Shown: positions 33,990-47,325, numbered from the stretch's first letter. The stretch is DNA of 64,000 nucleotides from Agaricus subrufescens (GCA_029945375.1 CM057062.1:2185564-2249563), one strand, 5' to 3'. Notes: generated by a model not told the origin, from the sequence alone. Program-made: numbers and translations.

Positions 33990-34640
33990 AAGCGACGTTG
34001 ATAATGCAAGCCAGAGCTAAGGATAGCCCCGGTCACGCCTACTTCGCTAACATGTCTCCCAACACTAGTACCCGCACCACCCGCGTTGGCCTCAACATTA
34101 TCTCCCACAAACCCATCATCCTCAACACCTTCCACATGTTCCAAAGCCTCAAACGCATCAGGATAACTGTTCAACGCGGTTGCGTCGATGTGATACGCCG
34201 ATAGCGTGTTTTGTTTGTGAATGTATACAAGCGATCGGCTAGTTGGTTGACCAAATCTTCGACAGATTGCATTCGGCAGTCGACGATGTAACGACCCTCT
34301 TCTGCAGGACGTTCTATGTGATCTTGCATGAACAACCAAAACCCGGAAAGATTGCTTTTGCTCGGAGTACCTGTCTAAGAATATTGGTTAACAGTCTAAA
34401 GTTAAACAAATGGTAGAGACGTACAACAGTGCATTGCGCGGGTGTATAACCCCCATGGCTTAAACAGCTAGGGAACACGCCCAAGTGATGCCCACTGACA
34501 AACTCTTCATAGTCCAAAGCCAGAATCGCATTGTGAGCGCTGAGAAAATCGGGGTGGAAGATGATTTTCACGCGAACATGAGCAGTCATTGGGATCATCA
34601 GCCATGTTGTGTGTTGTGACGGGCAGAAGTGAAACTCACT
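33990..34640 (-). pseudogene. Glycogen synthase relic, C-terminal part, copy 2
   Basis: Parallel to 17800-18380. Minus strand shows [38 protein letters not shown], then a damaged PWGYTPA, SGFGCS and, further on, the enzyme's tail-like SYPDAFEALEHVEG. Frames and signature residues differ from copy 1, so the two decayed independently after duplication. Confidence 0.75.
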
Positions 34641-35029
34641 CAAGAGCGAAGATGCATTGCTTGAGCAGGATTCGATCTTGTTCTGATATCAAATCATGCG
34701 CACTTGGGATGATGTTGTGTTGCTGGTTTGAATATAGGCTTGAGCCTTGGATCTGGGTATGCAAGAAACTACGTACCTTGTGAAACGAGCGGTGCGGTCG
34801 CACAAACGTTGACCGATACGCTTTTGGATTTCGGTGACGGTATTGCGCAGTTGTTTAGTGACAGCTTGGCCTTTAACAACATCAATGGTATAGGAGTGTG
34901 TGGCGGTAGGCGTGACGATGGGGGCGACGACAGGGACCGTTGGTCTGGCTTTCTGTAGCCGGTAGTTGAGACCTTGATAAAGTAATCAGCGCAGTGAAGG
35001 AACAACGGGCCAATCAACTTACGAGCGCG

Positions 35030-35590
35030 GGATTCAATGAACATCACACCCTTGGTCCATACAGTGGCACCCCCAAACACGGACATGGCTCCGTTCGTCC
35101 GGGGGCACGCGCCGGAACAAGGTCACCAGCCACGGCCCGCCGTGAGCCAGGATGCCCAGCTCAGAGGCGAGCGTATCCCCCAGACAACATGCAAAGTGCC
35201 TGGAAGGCTTCAGTCACTCTGCCACCATTCTCCGCACAACTTACCCAAGTGCACCAAAGCTCCACCCGTCCGCTATCTCTCTCTCTCAAGCGGACACTAT
35301 CCCACCGCTTCGTCTCCCACCCCTCCCTCGACCGTCATCAATGACTGCACAACAGACGCCTTTTTGCTCCCCGGAACAAACAACGCATTCCAAGCGGTTG
35401 CCGCTACGACCCCAGACGAGCTATTGCACAACACCTGCCACCCTGAACGGTCTGATACCCATCCTCCAATTTCGCCTTGCGCTGTCTAGGTCAAGTCAAT
35501 GCTAAATCATATTTCCTCTCTCTATACACGCACATTTCGTAGCCCTGCTTCCGATCGGGTAAAAATCCTATGAGTGTTGTACCAAACGCT
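35030..35590. repeat. Relic segment family, copy 3
   Basis: Third copy of the segments at 18547 and 22530, following the glycogen synthase relic in the same order as at 17.8-19.1 kb. This shows that a block of at least 2.3 kb (16745-19075) was copied to 33030-35590. Confidence 0.65.
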
Positions 35591-36682
35591 CATAGTCCTC
35601 TTGACAAGCTGCTGCAGCCAACAAAGAAAGCCATCAGGTCTCCGCTTGGCAAAACCAAATTTTTGCAAAAGCCATGGAAACTCAAGAGGAACGCGAGTAA
35701 GAGGGAACGACTTGCCCTTCCTGTGCTGGTTCCTGAAGACAGTTGGTGCCTTCCACGTGCTTTTGTAATAAATAACTGATCTTTCTCACATTCTATATTG
35801 CATCGCTTGGCATTCCATTATCTCATAAGTGCTTGTCAATTTTTTCTATTGCAAAACTTGTTGTTCAGCTGCAACCCGATCCAACTCTCAGTCCTTCCTA
35901 GTGGATTGAGCGATAAAAGGTGAGATTCAGAGGGACAATTACACCGCAAATAATGGCTGGGGATGCTTCTACCGCTGTACAAATTAAAGGCCGGACCAAG
36001 ACGCTTAAAATCCGTGGCAGTGAAGCCCGCCAAAAGATCCGAAAAGTCTTGCTTAAAAGGACAGACTCGACATTGGCGCTCCTACTTCCTGATCGGCATT
36101 GGCGCTCCTACTTCCTGACCGCCTTCCACACCGACACATGTTGTCTCAAGACCGAAAGCCCGGGGAATACCTAACTTCATCTACCACGGACAATTACCTG
36201 GCATGCCTTATACGCGTAACCACAACGTGGGGCCTGTGTTCCAAACGCATAGACTGCCTAGTCGTCTCAGCTGACTGGTATATCCCAGACTAGAGTCTAT
36301 CACGGTAAACTCCATGAGGTTGTCCATGATCAAGCTGTGAAATTTGGGTCCAGACGGTTTATGTGAGCACGGGGAAACGATTAACCCTTCTAATTTGAAT
36401 GGCTGATAAATTCGTCACTCTTCTAGCTGTACAGTAGTCGTGCTCTAAGGCTGTCCCACTGATCCATCTCGCATCATTACTTCCATCTCAACAATCGGAT
36501 GCCATCGACTTGCCTGTCTCAGATACACCTGACTTTCACATCCAGATGCGGCTTGTACCACATGGTCAACTATTTGCTTGCGGGCACTGATCAGTGGACA
36601 TAATAAAATCTCAATTGCCCCACAGTTTCCGCTCAACTTTTGCTAGTAGTATCTTCTTCTCTGGCCAGATTAATCTCTCCTC
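35591..36682. other. Intergenic before the third P450
   Basis: No gene recognised. A 24-base tandem duplication (CATTGGCGCTCCTACTTCCT..) lies at about 36072-36119. The last 60 bases are the likely 5' UTR of the P450. Confidence 0.5.
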
Positions 36683-39118
36683 ATGTCTTCCTCGCTCACG
36701 GCCTGCATCCAGCATATCCTCGGCTTTGCTTATGAATGCAGATTCATCATAGGCACTGTCACCCTTCTTGCACGTAAGTAACCTCTCTCGTCCTCAGCTC
36801 CTTCCTAATACTTACGGCGTTGTTAGTATCTATCATCTACAAAACTATACTATATCCTCTTTATCTCTCCCCCCTCCGGCACATCCCCGGCCCACCCCTC
36901 TTCTCCTTCCCAAAATCAAGCAAAAACCCATTCTCATACTTACTCTCTCCAATCAAAGGTCAATTTCCCGCTATAATCAATGGCGAAGCCGGTATACCTC
37001 AACGCGAATGGCTCAAACAATACGGTGGTGAAAAGGGTATCGTAAGGGTTGTTGGTCCTGTAGGAATTGAAGGATTGATTTTTTTGAGTCCGGAGGCTTG
37101 TGAGAGGATTTTAGTTAAAGACTGGGCTGAATATCCTCGAGTAAGCCCGCGGATTGCTTTTTTTGGTGTTGATGTTGATTGTAAATTGATGATTTGGGCG
37201 TATGGTGTGAAAGCCGCGATTTATGAGAGATATTTTGGGGATTTTTGTGGGGTATGGACTGATGACGAGCACGGGAAATGAACATAGGCAGATGCGCAGG
37301 ATGATGAGTCCTGCTTTTTCATTACCAAGTTTGATTTCCCGTGCGTTGTTCTCCATTCTTCTCTCTGTATAATCCCTCATCGAGTGTTTTTTTTTAGAAA
37401 TGAACGAATATTATAATGCGATCCACAGGTCATTGTGTTCCTCCCTTTCCTTGAAATGCACGCTTACAGTAATCTAATGTTGTTTGTAGCCTGCTAGATA
37501 TCCTCCAGAGCCGAATCACAGCAAGCAAAACCCCCGAATCAGGCATCGTCTTACCAATGTACAAATGGAGTACGTTTTTACATTTCTTTAGTGATAAAAA
37601 AAAGGTCATCCACTGCTCACTAATCATCTCCGGCAGTGTCCAAAATCACTTTAGACATTATCTGCTCTACAGCCTTTGCTTACAACGCTGACTCTCTTCA
37701 CAATCCGCACAACGAACTCGCACTAGCATACGAAAAACTCATTGAAATGCAAGATGGTCGAAATTTGGCTTTCTTTATCGGTTTAGTATCTCTGATCCCC
37801 AGGCTTTCGACGTTTGTGAATAGCAAGTTTGCGTGGAGGGTGAGAAAACTTATGCATCCCATTCCAAGCATCGGTAAAAAAAAGTCACTCTACCCAATTA
37901 TATATTTCTCATCGCTCATTTGGTGACAAAAGGGCTTCTTGCTATATCCATTGATTCAATGTATAAAATCCGATCTATATCAAAACGCATGTTGGAACAG
38001 AAAATGCTTGAAAGTCAGACGGATGTGATGGAGAAAGAGAGAAAGAAGGATATTCTGAGCTTACTTATTGGTGCGAGGAAGGAGAGCTTGGAGAGTAAAC
38101 CTGGTGCTTGGAGCTTGAGTGATAAAGTTATGATGGATCAAGTCGTGCGTTTGGTTTACTGATCTGCGCGTGACTTACTGGTTTTTTTTTTTGTTAGTTG
38201 ACGTTTTTGGGTGCTGGACAAGAAACTACGGCTTCTGGACTTGCTTGGGTACGTCCCATTCATACACTTCTGTTTACCATGCCGAAAACTTTGTTCTTCT
38301 TTTTTTTTTTGAAGACGTTATACTTGCTTGTGGCAAATAAAGAAGTTCAAGATCGACTTCGCAAAGAAGTTGTTCCCGTATTCTCCAAAAATCCAAGACC
38401 GGAATATAAAACTCTCAAAGAGTTACAATATTTAGACTGTGTCATGTAAGCGCTGCTGCCTTTCTTCCTCAGTTGTCTGATTTTTATGATAATCAAAAGA
38501 ATGGAGGGCTTCGGATATTACCTCCTGCACCTATGACGTTCCGTGAAACCGCAAAGACGGATTATATAGATGGAGTTCTGGTTCCTAAAGGTACTTTACT
38601 TTATATCCCTGTACGCTTTTTCTTCGTTGGGATTCGGTAGAGTGCCGAGTGCTAACTTTTTTTTTTTTTTTTTTTTTATTCTTATTAGATTCGAGTGATT
38701 AATATATGGAAATCTACATGGGGCCCGGACGCTGAAGAGTTTCATCCAGAACGATGGTTGAATTTACCAAAGAGTTACAACTCTCAATATTCTCTTATGT
38801 CCTTTATTTTTGGTCCGCATGCCTGTATTGGCAAGACGATGGCAATTATTGAGATGAAGACGGTGATTGCGTGAGTCGAATCTCCCCTCACGAGTACACA
38901 TTGACTGATTTTGTGATGGTTTACATGCAGATCGTTGATTGCGAATTTTGAATTTGATCTTGCGTATGAGGGACAGATACCCAAACCCACGGCTGCGATT
39001 ACCACGAGTAAGTGATCTTCTTCTTTCTTTACTATATGATGATTATGAACGAACGTGTTTCTTGTTAGAACCAAAGGATAACATGCCCTTGAGAATCCGT
39101 TTGATCAATCGTACCTGA
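36683..39118 (+). CDS. Cytochrome P450, 13 exons, one apparent 1-nt deletion
   Basis: Exons by motif and splice site: 36683-36773, 36827-37140, 37214-37340, 37398-37428, 37490-37569, 37637-37873, 37933-38144, 38198-38248, 38315-38445, 38500-38610, 38689-38870, 38931-39007, 39069-39118. Motifs: N-terminal membrane anchor, HIPGPPLFSFPKS, NEHRQMRRMMSPAF (C-helix), LGAGQETTASGLAW (I-helix), HPERW and heme loop FIFGPHACIGKTMA with His where Arg is usual. All phases agree except exon 10, which is one base short exactly at the ExxR helix (ATGGAGGGCTTCGG). With one more base it would read M-E-G-L-R, and the total would be about 564 residues. Either a recent pseudogene or a homopolymer error in the assembly. 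Substrate unknown; not closely related to the pair at 0-6 kb. Confidence 0.8.
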
Positions 39119-42100
39119 TGTTTTGGCTGCTAGACCACTGTTTCTTTGTTTTCCGAAGAGTTTTGTTCAGATCTTGATTCCTTTGTATAAGTTCGAAAGA
39201 AAAGTTTATTTGTGTAGTATTTTCTGTATAGTATTCGATGTTGTATGAATGGGCTGAAAGATCGAAGATGTATTTCAGTTTTTTTGTGTGCATCACGCCT
39301 GAGAATGACATGAAGTACGTGAGGTAAATCTATCCGACATTTTGAATGAGATGATGCTACGAGAACGCTTTGAAGTAACCATCTCTATCAACTCGTAGGA
39401 AACCTGTGAAGATAATAGGCGTTTCCCGTAGGACAGGTTCAATGACATACACACAGAACTTCCCAAAACCGGGCCGAGGAGCCAGCCTTCGTGAACCTCA
39501 CTGATGCCCTGGACGGCCTCTTTTTTTTGTTGAAAACTGCGACCGAGATCCCGGCCAAGCTAATCCTATTGTGGAGGAATCTCACACCTATTTATGTCGG
39601 TCAGATTATTCAATCATCCTAATTTGTTGCGAGCAGCCTGGCAGGCGCCATGGTTTGCGAACAGATATTTGTGGCTTTCATGGCAAACGGATTGCAGAAG
39701 CCCGTGATACTCATATTTATAGCTATCTTCGTGTACAGGACCGCTCTGATCGTCGCAGACATGAGGCAGAGAAGAAAGATGAAATCGAAAGTGAATGCAA
39801 CTCGTTCTAATCATAGCTCCCAGAAGGCCTCGACCCACAGGTTCAGTTACGACACTATACCCTCCGGGCGATTATTGTACCTCTTTTGTTCGCTCTAGTA
39901 ATCCGGTTCAGGGTGTGTTCCCTTTAACGGTATCGTCGGCTCACTGACGTTTGACGAAAATGGCCGTGAAGGTACTTCGAGGTCTTCGCCCGGATCAGGG
40001 CTTCTTATGCTACTGGATGGGCACAACGAGACTGAGGCTGTTATAATTTTACTAAATGATGCTTTCCACATGCCTTTGTAATACGGACTAATAGTCTCAT
40101 TCCTTCATATTGCTCAACCGAGGGTCCCCGTCTCTGGTGTTCAAAGAGTTATTGATGCCTACTACGGCAGCGTGTTCCATTCCACCCAAGAAACTTCTAA
40201 TCGCATGCAAAGATAATGTTCCATTGTTAAGATACAGAAATAGTATGCAATTTAATCCATCAGCATTAGCCCCACAGCTCTCGCCTTCATCCAATCCAGC
40301 CTTCAAAAACAAGGGGAAGACGTTCAGCGAATCCCACACCCCTGGACCATGCGCCAACGCAACATGGGCCACGACCGAAGTCTTTTCCGGAAAACGCAGT
40401 GAATCTCAGAGGATCCAGTGGCCATATAGGGTATCTCCTAGGAAAGACCCCCCGCATTACACGAGGCAAATGACCTAGGAGTCTTGTGGTTCAGGCGGAG
40501 CAGCAGTACACAGCCTCAAGACTCGAAAGCGAACAAGGATAAGGAAAAATATAGAGAGAGTAAATTAAGAAATTAATCTGCCTGTAGATCGGTAATCAGA
40601 TTATTAACGGTGAGCACTGATTCGCTTACCACGTATATGCTAATTATAGATAAACAACATGATAATCGTTCATATAATGTAAAGGGGTGCTATGGCTGGC
40701 TTTATGCATATATATGTGAGTGTAAAAGCGTTGACAACTTGGGATACAATACCTGTTTCCTTGGGTTATGAAGTGGTAATAGAGGAGGAGCCAATAAAAT
40801 TCAGTAACACAATAAGAGCAGTGGCGCCTAGGTCAACGTCAATTCAGAACAAATGATGTTCTATGGCAACGTACTCTGGCCACAAATGTGGCGACTCGGT
40901 CAAGTGCCGAGGGCTATGAAGAGAAAATTGAACGGCGGAGACAGAAATATCTATTCTCGTATACGTGAATCAAAAGCACAGACAACTCGTGACTCATTAC
41001 CTGTCTCCCAGAGAGAGGGATGAAGGTGAGTGGCGTTATGGGCTGAAGCGGAGGTGGCAATTGTGGCGCGAAATAAGCAAACAAGATTCGACGCACCATA
41101 CAATCATAAGGATCATAAACAATGCACTGCATATAATCTCTTGAAGACACTGAGATCATCAAGCCTCCTACTCAACTCCCGCCACGAAAAACAGCGAGGA
41201 GAAGATACTCACCAGCAAACAAGGAACGGCATCGGATCGGAAAGAGACATAAACCAAGACTTCTCAACAGACTTACAACTCGCAGGCCCAGCCGGCGAGT
41301 ACAGGATGTCGAGGTCGAGGTCGAGGTCGAAGTGAAAGTAAGAAGTCAAGAGAGATGGGAGAAGAGCAGAGCAGGAAGAGTGGTTTATATATGCTTCCTG
41401 GCGGGGTCTCACATCTCAATATAGGCATGTCTATGCGTCGCTAACCAGTCAGGTGTTAGTATTCCTTGTGATACTTTTGAATATTCCATTTGATTGACAC
41501 CCATGAATCATCGGGAGGTCAAGTACACCACGGCCACAAATGATAATTCCGATCAGAAAGAACGCAAGTGTACCAGAGTGTTTGGACCAGATAGCATGTA
41601 TTCACCACGTATCACTGGAAACAGCGGATTATTTGTAAGTATTCCATTGTTCTAGTGGACGTGCAACGCATGAATACAGTGAGTGGGCGGGCACGGGTGG
41701 AATGTATTATGCCCCGATAAGGAAACCAAGAATCGCCTGCTCCGGAGCCAAAAAGAAGGTTTTTGTAGCAGACACAGCCCCCCCATAAAGGGACTAACCC
41801 GAGTCATCTTCCGTAAGAATGACCAGGAGTAATTCCGCGCTGTGTCACTTGTTCCGTCGAAGGCCGATTAATTTAAAAGGAACATAACAGCTTCAGTGAA
41901 TGGGCCAATTTTGCGGATCAACCAATCATGATCTATTTAACGTGATGTATAAAACACAATAAATAAAATACACTAATTAAAGCAGTCCCATAGCAAGTGG
42001 TCTACACTATAAAAACACAAGACAATCCGATAGCATAAACAGCCAAAAAACAGATAATCGCCAATAGCGAATCAAGACAGACGGGCGGACTACATAGCGG

Positions 42101-42213
42101 GGAAACAAACACTAAAGGTGTTTTTGTTCCTGAAAAAGAAGAATAAAAAAACCAACGCAATATGCGAAAGAGGTTATTCGGATACTTTTTATCATGCCGC
42201 GAGAAAATCGGAA
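39119..42213. other. Intergenic with a small relic copy
   Basis: About 39440-39640 is a diverged copy of the segment at 17150 and 33440. A frame at 40097-40372 (minus, MAHVALAHGPGVWDSLNVFP) resembles nothing I can name. A short GTCGAG repeat is at 41310-41333. The rest shows no gene. AT-rich sequence at 41920-42160 is probably the 3' flank of the ZIP gene. Confidence 0.4.
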
Positions 42214-44244
42214 TTACTCTCCCAAACCAATCAAAACCATTCCACCGACGCCGGCGAGGAGACTTAACACCGCCAAAACCTTCTTTCCGACCTTTCCGTG
42301 ACGTTGCTGTAACTCATGCAAATCATGGCCATCATCCTCATCCCCATCTTCTACGTCGGACATGCCATTCACACCCATTTCTTCATCCCCCTCCGCACCA
42401 GCACCATCGCCATCTCCCGATCGCCTGTTCCGCTTCGGCTTATCATTTCCCAACCCAGACAGATCATGTGAATGACCATGATCATGACTATGTCCTTCAA
42501 CATCGCCGAACACGAAATCTCCAGCAATCATCTCCACAGTGGACGCGTATATGAGCATCCCAGCGGAGATAGCAGACATCACTCCTTGAGTCAGATACAT
42601 TCGGGCTGTAAGAGGATATTTAGCATTAAAGTCAACGGATATTAGTTCAAAAGACTAACCGAGCTCAATGCCTTGTTTTTCCGTCCCGACTTTGAATACG
42701 ATTAATCCAATGCCCATCCCAGCAGGCGCCGTAACACCAAATAAGATGGCCAAAGCAACTTTCAAAGTCCCTCCAGCACCGAGTAAACTTCCAAGTAACC
42801 CTCTCGAATGCCGCTTGATCCCAAGAGCAGATAGTTCAGCATCAGTAGAAGGCGGCGGGGGAAGAGAGGCGATACGGATGCCAAGTGATAAGCCTTCGAA
42901 GAGCTGATGGAATACCACCGCTACAGTTAGAGAAGCTAAGAAGATTGAGTAGGAGAAAGGCTTAATTAGTAATGTGAGATTAGAAGCTTGATAACAATCA
43001 CTTACTGAAGTCACTGCCAGTAGTTATGGCCAGGGTCAAACCAATGACGAAACTGTGAATCATTATCCCTAATTGTAAAACCAATAACCCGATAACCTGC
43101 CGCCTTCTTCCAATTGACGGCTTTTCGTCCTGATCTTCATCCCTTTCTATCGCTTCTCTCCGATCAAGAATCCGTTCAGTGCCTCCAGGACCATATTCTA
43201 CAATCGGCGAAGCAAGGCTAGCAGCGCTAGCGCGATGGGAGTGAGAGATCGAACGATCGCGGCTCATTGTACCTTTCAATAGAGTCATTTGACCCGGAGC
43301 ACAGGCACACGAATGCACGCATGTGCAACCCCGCATTTTTAGGATCCGAGGCGAATTCGTCAATACCTCAAATGGAACGGCACCTGCTGCATTCTGTGTC
43401 GCTAGAGGAGGTAAATGAACATGGTGTGAAAGATTGGGGTGTGATGAATGAACGGGAGCTGATCCGAGACGAGGATGGTTTACAAGAAGCGGGGTGCTTT
43501 CGTGAGCGTCTAGCCCGCCTCGGTGTGAAGTGGAAGGAGGGACTTGTAAAGTTGCCGCTGCTGCGGGTGTAAAAGTAGGGTACGGAGAATGTTCCCGCGA
43601 CGGCGTCTGAGATATTGCGGGTGACGGAGGTTGGGACGGTTCAGCATGAAGATGGTCCACATAAGAGTTACAAAAGTCTATACAATAGATAAGCTCGAGT
43701 TCGTTCGAGGAAGAAAGGATGAGAAACACCCACATTCAATAAGAAAGATGGTGAGAAGGGATGTGAGTCTAAATTATGATAAGAGTCAGGGTCACACGTG
43801 CCGCATACGGACATGCGGCAGCACGCACATGATGAGGCCCGTATACTCCCCAATATGATTGAAATGTTCCTTGACAGCACGTTTTTCAAGGGATTCGAAC
43901 GAGTCTTGAAGTAGATGAATAAAAGCCGTGGCCAGGATAACACCTTGACGGGAGATCAGACTCACGACATCGTAGAAAAAAAGAGATGAGAACACGCACC
44001 CGTGCCAAAATGCTTGCCAATAAAGAAGAAAATGGCGGGTATGCGAAGGCGAGGAACCACCTGCGATATGCCGGGGAAAGACACAGCTGGAGGCAACGAC
44101 GGCTTGAGTGTCGGCGAAAAAAAAAAAGTATGCTGAGCACTGACCAAGGAGGGAGATGACAAGGACAATGATCATGACCTCCAAGCGAGGCTCTGGAGGC
44201 TGAAGATGGGGGGCGTCGGACATGGGAGAGGGGGAGAAAGGCAT
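42214..44244 (-). CDS. ZIP-family zinc/iron transporter
   Basis: Zn2+/Fe2+-regulated transporter-like permease of a cellular membrane. Exons (minus): 44244-44145, 44086-44000, 43943-43829, 43768-43734, 43677-43006, 42935-42660, 42605-42214; 1677 nt, 558 residues, frame intact. Hydrophobic segments: MIIVLVISLLAVSFP at the start, GVILATAFIHLLQDSFESL (ZIP TM3), then a long Pro/Ser- and Cys-rich cytosolic loop (CTCVHSCACAPG), then IMIHSFVIGLTLAI (TM4, metal-binding HSxxIG) and VVFHQLFEGLSLGIRIA (TM5, HQxFEG). The last exon has ISAGMLIYASTVEMIAGDF, a His-rich GHSHDHGHSHD loop and a final hydrophobic helix. An ATG at 44223 is an alternative start. Confidence 0.9.
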
Positions 44245-44601
44245 GGACAACGGGTGTCTGTCGGGCAGGAGCACCCAATATATGACACACATCTGGGGAC
44301 CGCACCGGTCGGCACGTGACCCTCCTAACTTAACCGCGTCAACTCGCCAGAGTCGGATTCAAAGAGCAGGTCTATAAATGCCTCCAACGCGATCCAGTCT
44401 CCTCCACGCCCGACATCGGCTTCGCACACACCCCTATTAGTCCGCCTGCCCTAGCAGCCAGCCTTAAATATATACCTATTAAACAGCAATTATACCGATG
44501 GATGTCCATGACTCCATATGACTATCCCCCTCTATCCTATCCTAACAGAACGAAAGCAAATGTCTATACGACGTACACACTAGTCCGAAGCCGAATAAGA
44601 A

Positions 44602-46667
44602 TTATGGCGATGCATCGAGCCGGTTCAGTTCCTCATCAATTGAAAATTTCAACCTTCTTTGTGTTTTTGGAGCTTTGCGACCACCAGTGTGCCTGCCAAC
44701 GTCCAACAGTCAGAAATAGCACACCGAAGAGAAGCATCAAGCGCATTACCTTTGTTCCTGACATACGAAACTCTCAGGAGCTCCTTCCCAGTCATCTAGC
44801 ACATATTTGCCTGATGACATTACCTTATCCTCCTCCTCGCCATCCCGGACCTCGAACAAATCCCTTGCCAATTGCGTATGCGTCACTCCCGCATACGTGG
44901 TCGGACACCGAGGATTCACAAGTATCCTCGCAGGCCTGAACGCAGAGTTGGGTATCAACAACTTGTCGAATTCTGGGGGCGGAGGAACGTCTTCGCCTCC
45001 CTCCTCGGGTGGTATAGCGTCATAATCTGAACCCGCATTGGCATCTGGGTCACTCTTCTTCCTATCCGCAGCACCGCCATCATTTACTTCTTCCAAGCCC
45101 CCGATCCCAGCAACAGCAATTTTGATTTCTTCTTGATGGTGCTGTTTCTCCTCCAGTTCTCCCTCGCGCTCCACGAGTTGACCTTCTTCTCCAGGTGTTT
45201 TCTCATCATTCCGTCTATACATCTTGGCATCGCCTCCACCAGCTTTAGCACCACTACCCGCTCTATCACCTTCCTCTTCTATCGCGTCACGAGCCGTCTG
45301 CACCCAAAGGTCTCGGCAAAACCAAGCCTGGCTACTGTCCAGGCAAGAGGCGTCTGCATCCCGGGCAGGAACACCATCTGACCTACTCAGATTGTAGAAT
45401 TCCGTACCGGACCGATACTGTATGTTCTTATAATACGATTGTGCAGGGTCAACGACATGAGTCCCAGACTCGCAACAGAAGACTTGGAACGGAAGGTGCT
45501 GAGCGTATCGTAATGCTCCCTGTTTATCTCTAGGCGGTACCGCATCGGGTTTAGATGTCGATCTTGACTGTCGAAATTGATCACCTTCAATATCGCGCGT
45601 CCGCCATCTATCAAAAACATGCTGTCAGCGCTGGTAGCCAAAAAAATAGATAAATAAAAAAGATATAAAAGACAACTGACCTGTCCGAAAACACAAAATA
45701 ACCATTATGCTCCGCCCAATCCATCCCACACACCATCGCCGCTTCATTCTCAAAGCTAATCTTCAAAGTTTCGAGTATATCATTCGGACAAGTAAACCCC
45801 TTCAACCACACCACCCTCGAAAACGTCACACTGCGCTTCGTCTTGAGTTCATGTAGCGGTTCCAACACCAAATTCCGCGTATACGCCTCTTCCAGAGGAT
45901 AATACGCAGTAGCAGGGTCGACAGTCATGCCAGGTACACGTCGAATCCGGAAAGGCACATTGAGCAGTGTGAGGACAGCTTCGCATAGATCCACAAGGGT
46001 TTGCGTAGCATCAGCGGAATCGTAATCCAGCATCGACACGAAGATATTCGAACTTCCCAGTCGTCTCGCCATTTGTACTATAACTGCCAACTGATCCACG
46101 AGGAAATGGTCGGCGGAATGGATGACAAGGGCGATATAATACAGATGATCCTCTTCAATAAGGTCATCATATGCCATCCTACTCTGACCAAATGGACGAA
46201 TCAGAGTTGGACAGAGTGCTGCCACCCAACCATTGAGTGAGAGAAGTTCGTCGATGGCGCTAAAGACGTGCTGAGCGTCAGTAGACGACGTGTCTTTGTT
46301 AGTGATACTGCTCAACCAGTCAGTGTCATTCTCAACAAGCATATGAGCGGAAGCAAACGCACAAAGGTAGCTGCAACCTCGTCCAATAGTCCAGCATCCC
46401 TCCATAAATCAAATCGTCGAAAATGTCAGGTCTCTCATCCCTCCCAAACCGAGCCTGCAAAAACGGGTAGCGTTGCACATTCAGAGACTTGTCCGAGCGC
46501 GTGGCACGTTCTATAAAGTTGTGCTCCTTGATTTGGTAGGACTGAGAGGACCTCAAGCGAGTTGTGGAGGAAGAAAAGAAGACTAGTCGGATAATGAGCC
46601 CGATGGCGAGTAGAGGGGCAATACGTAAGAGGGCCGTGCGAGGACGGACGATGGGCATAGCTGGCAT
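44602..46667 (-). CDS. GT69 alpha-1,3-mannosyltransferase-like (CAP59/CMT1 family)
   Basis: Type II Golgi-membrane glycosyltransferase family known from cryptococcal capsule synthesis and present in other basidiomycetes. The start at 46667 (MPAMPIVRPRT) precedes one transmembrane helix (IAPLLAIGLIIRLVFF). Main exon about 46310-45680 carries DHLYYIALVIHSADHFLVD, NIFVSMLDYDSADATQTLV, then WLKGFTCPNDILETLKI and AAMVCGMDWAEHNGYFVFSD. The next exon has HLPFQVFCCESGTHVVDPA and CLDSSQAWFCRDLW, then an acidic insert with a coiled-coil-like stretch, and RILVNPRCPTTYAGVTHTQL followed by YVLDDWEGAPESFVCQEQR. A final intron (donor GTAATG at 44748) joins HTGGRKAPKTQRRLKFSI, ending at 44602. If unspliced, the frame stops at 44746. 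A transposon end begins 130 bases upstream of the start. Confidence 0.8.
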
Positions 46668-46796
46668 TGAATGCCCTTTCTGGAGATGGAAAAGAAAGAA
46701 ATGGAGGGGCAATATAGCAAGTAAAAGAAGCCAGACGGAATGGAATAAGGACGAGAGGAAATTACCCGTGGGAACAAACTCCTGATCGGTCCTAGG

Positions 46797-47325
46797 CACT
46801 GCGTGTGGGTTACAACAAACCCTAGGAGGTTTTAGTGACTTATTTTCGAGCATTTGTTAAATCAAACTCGGAATAGACTCCGACATCTATTAGTAAGTTA
46901 ATTTTGAACTTATGTTAAAACAAATTACAGCCAATTGTTCTAAATTATTTGTGTGGTTATCATGACTCGGATAGCTAATATATGGCTAATAATAGGTTTG
47001 ATAAAACTCCTATACATTATACTGAACTCATTGTATAATAAAGTCACCATAAATACCAAATATACCACATTTCTGAAATTATGATAACTTTTTAATACAG
47101 TGCATTCACTATATTGTATGGGAGTTGTTTCTAACATATTTTTGATCATATGTTAGTTAGCCAAGTCACGAAATAGTACATAACATTTTACAAAAAACAC
47201 CAGTAACTCACTCTAACATAAAATCATGATAAACTTAAAATATGATGTCAGAGCTTGTTCTGAGTTTTGATTACTCTGAAATATCAATAAGAACCCCTAG
47301 GGTTTATGGTAACCTACATGCAGTG
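46797..47325. mobile_element. MITE-like element with imperfect TIRs, TAGG duplication
   Basis: Left end CACTGCGTGTGGGTTAC and right end (reverse complement CACTGCATGTAGGTTAC) continue as imperfect inverted repeats through AAACCCTAGG. TAGG flanks both ends, suggesting a 4-bp target duplication. No ORF. The left ~180 bases also match, inverted, 57285-57470. A second palindromic partner (AGGTTACCATAAACCCTAAG) starts at about 47389, so related ends are piled up here. Confidence 0.6.

Noticed and set aside
40097..40478. Possible gene on either strand at 40.1-40.5 kb
   Set aside because: Both strands have open frames of about 100 codons but no splice-supported extension, no motif I recognise and no homologue elsewhere in the window.
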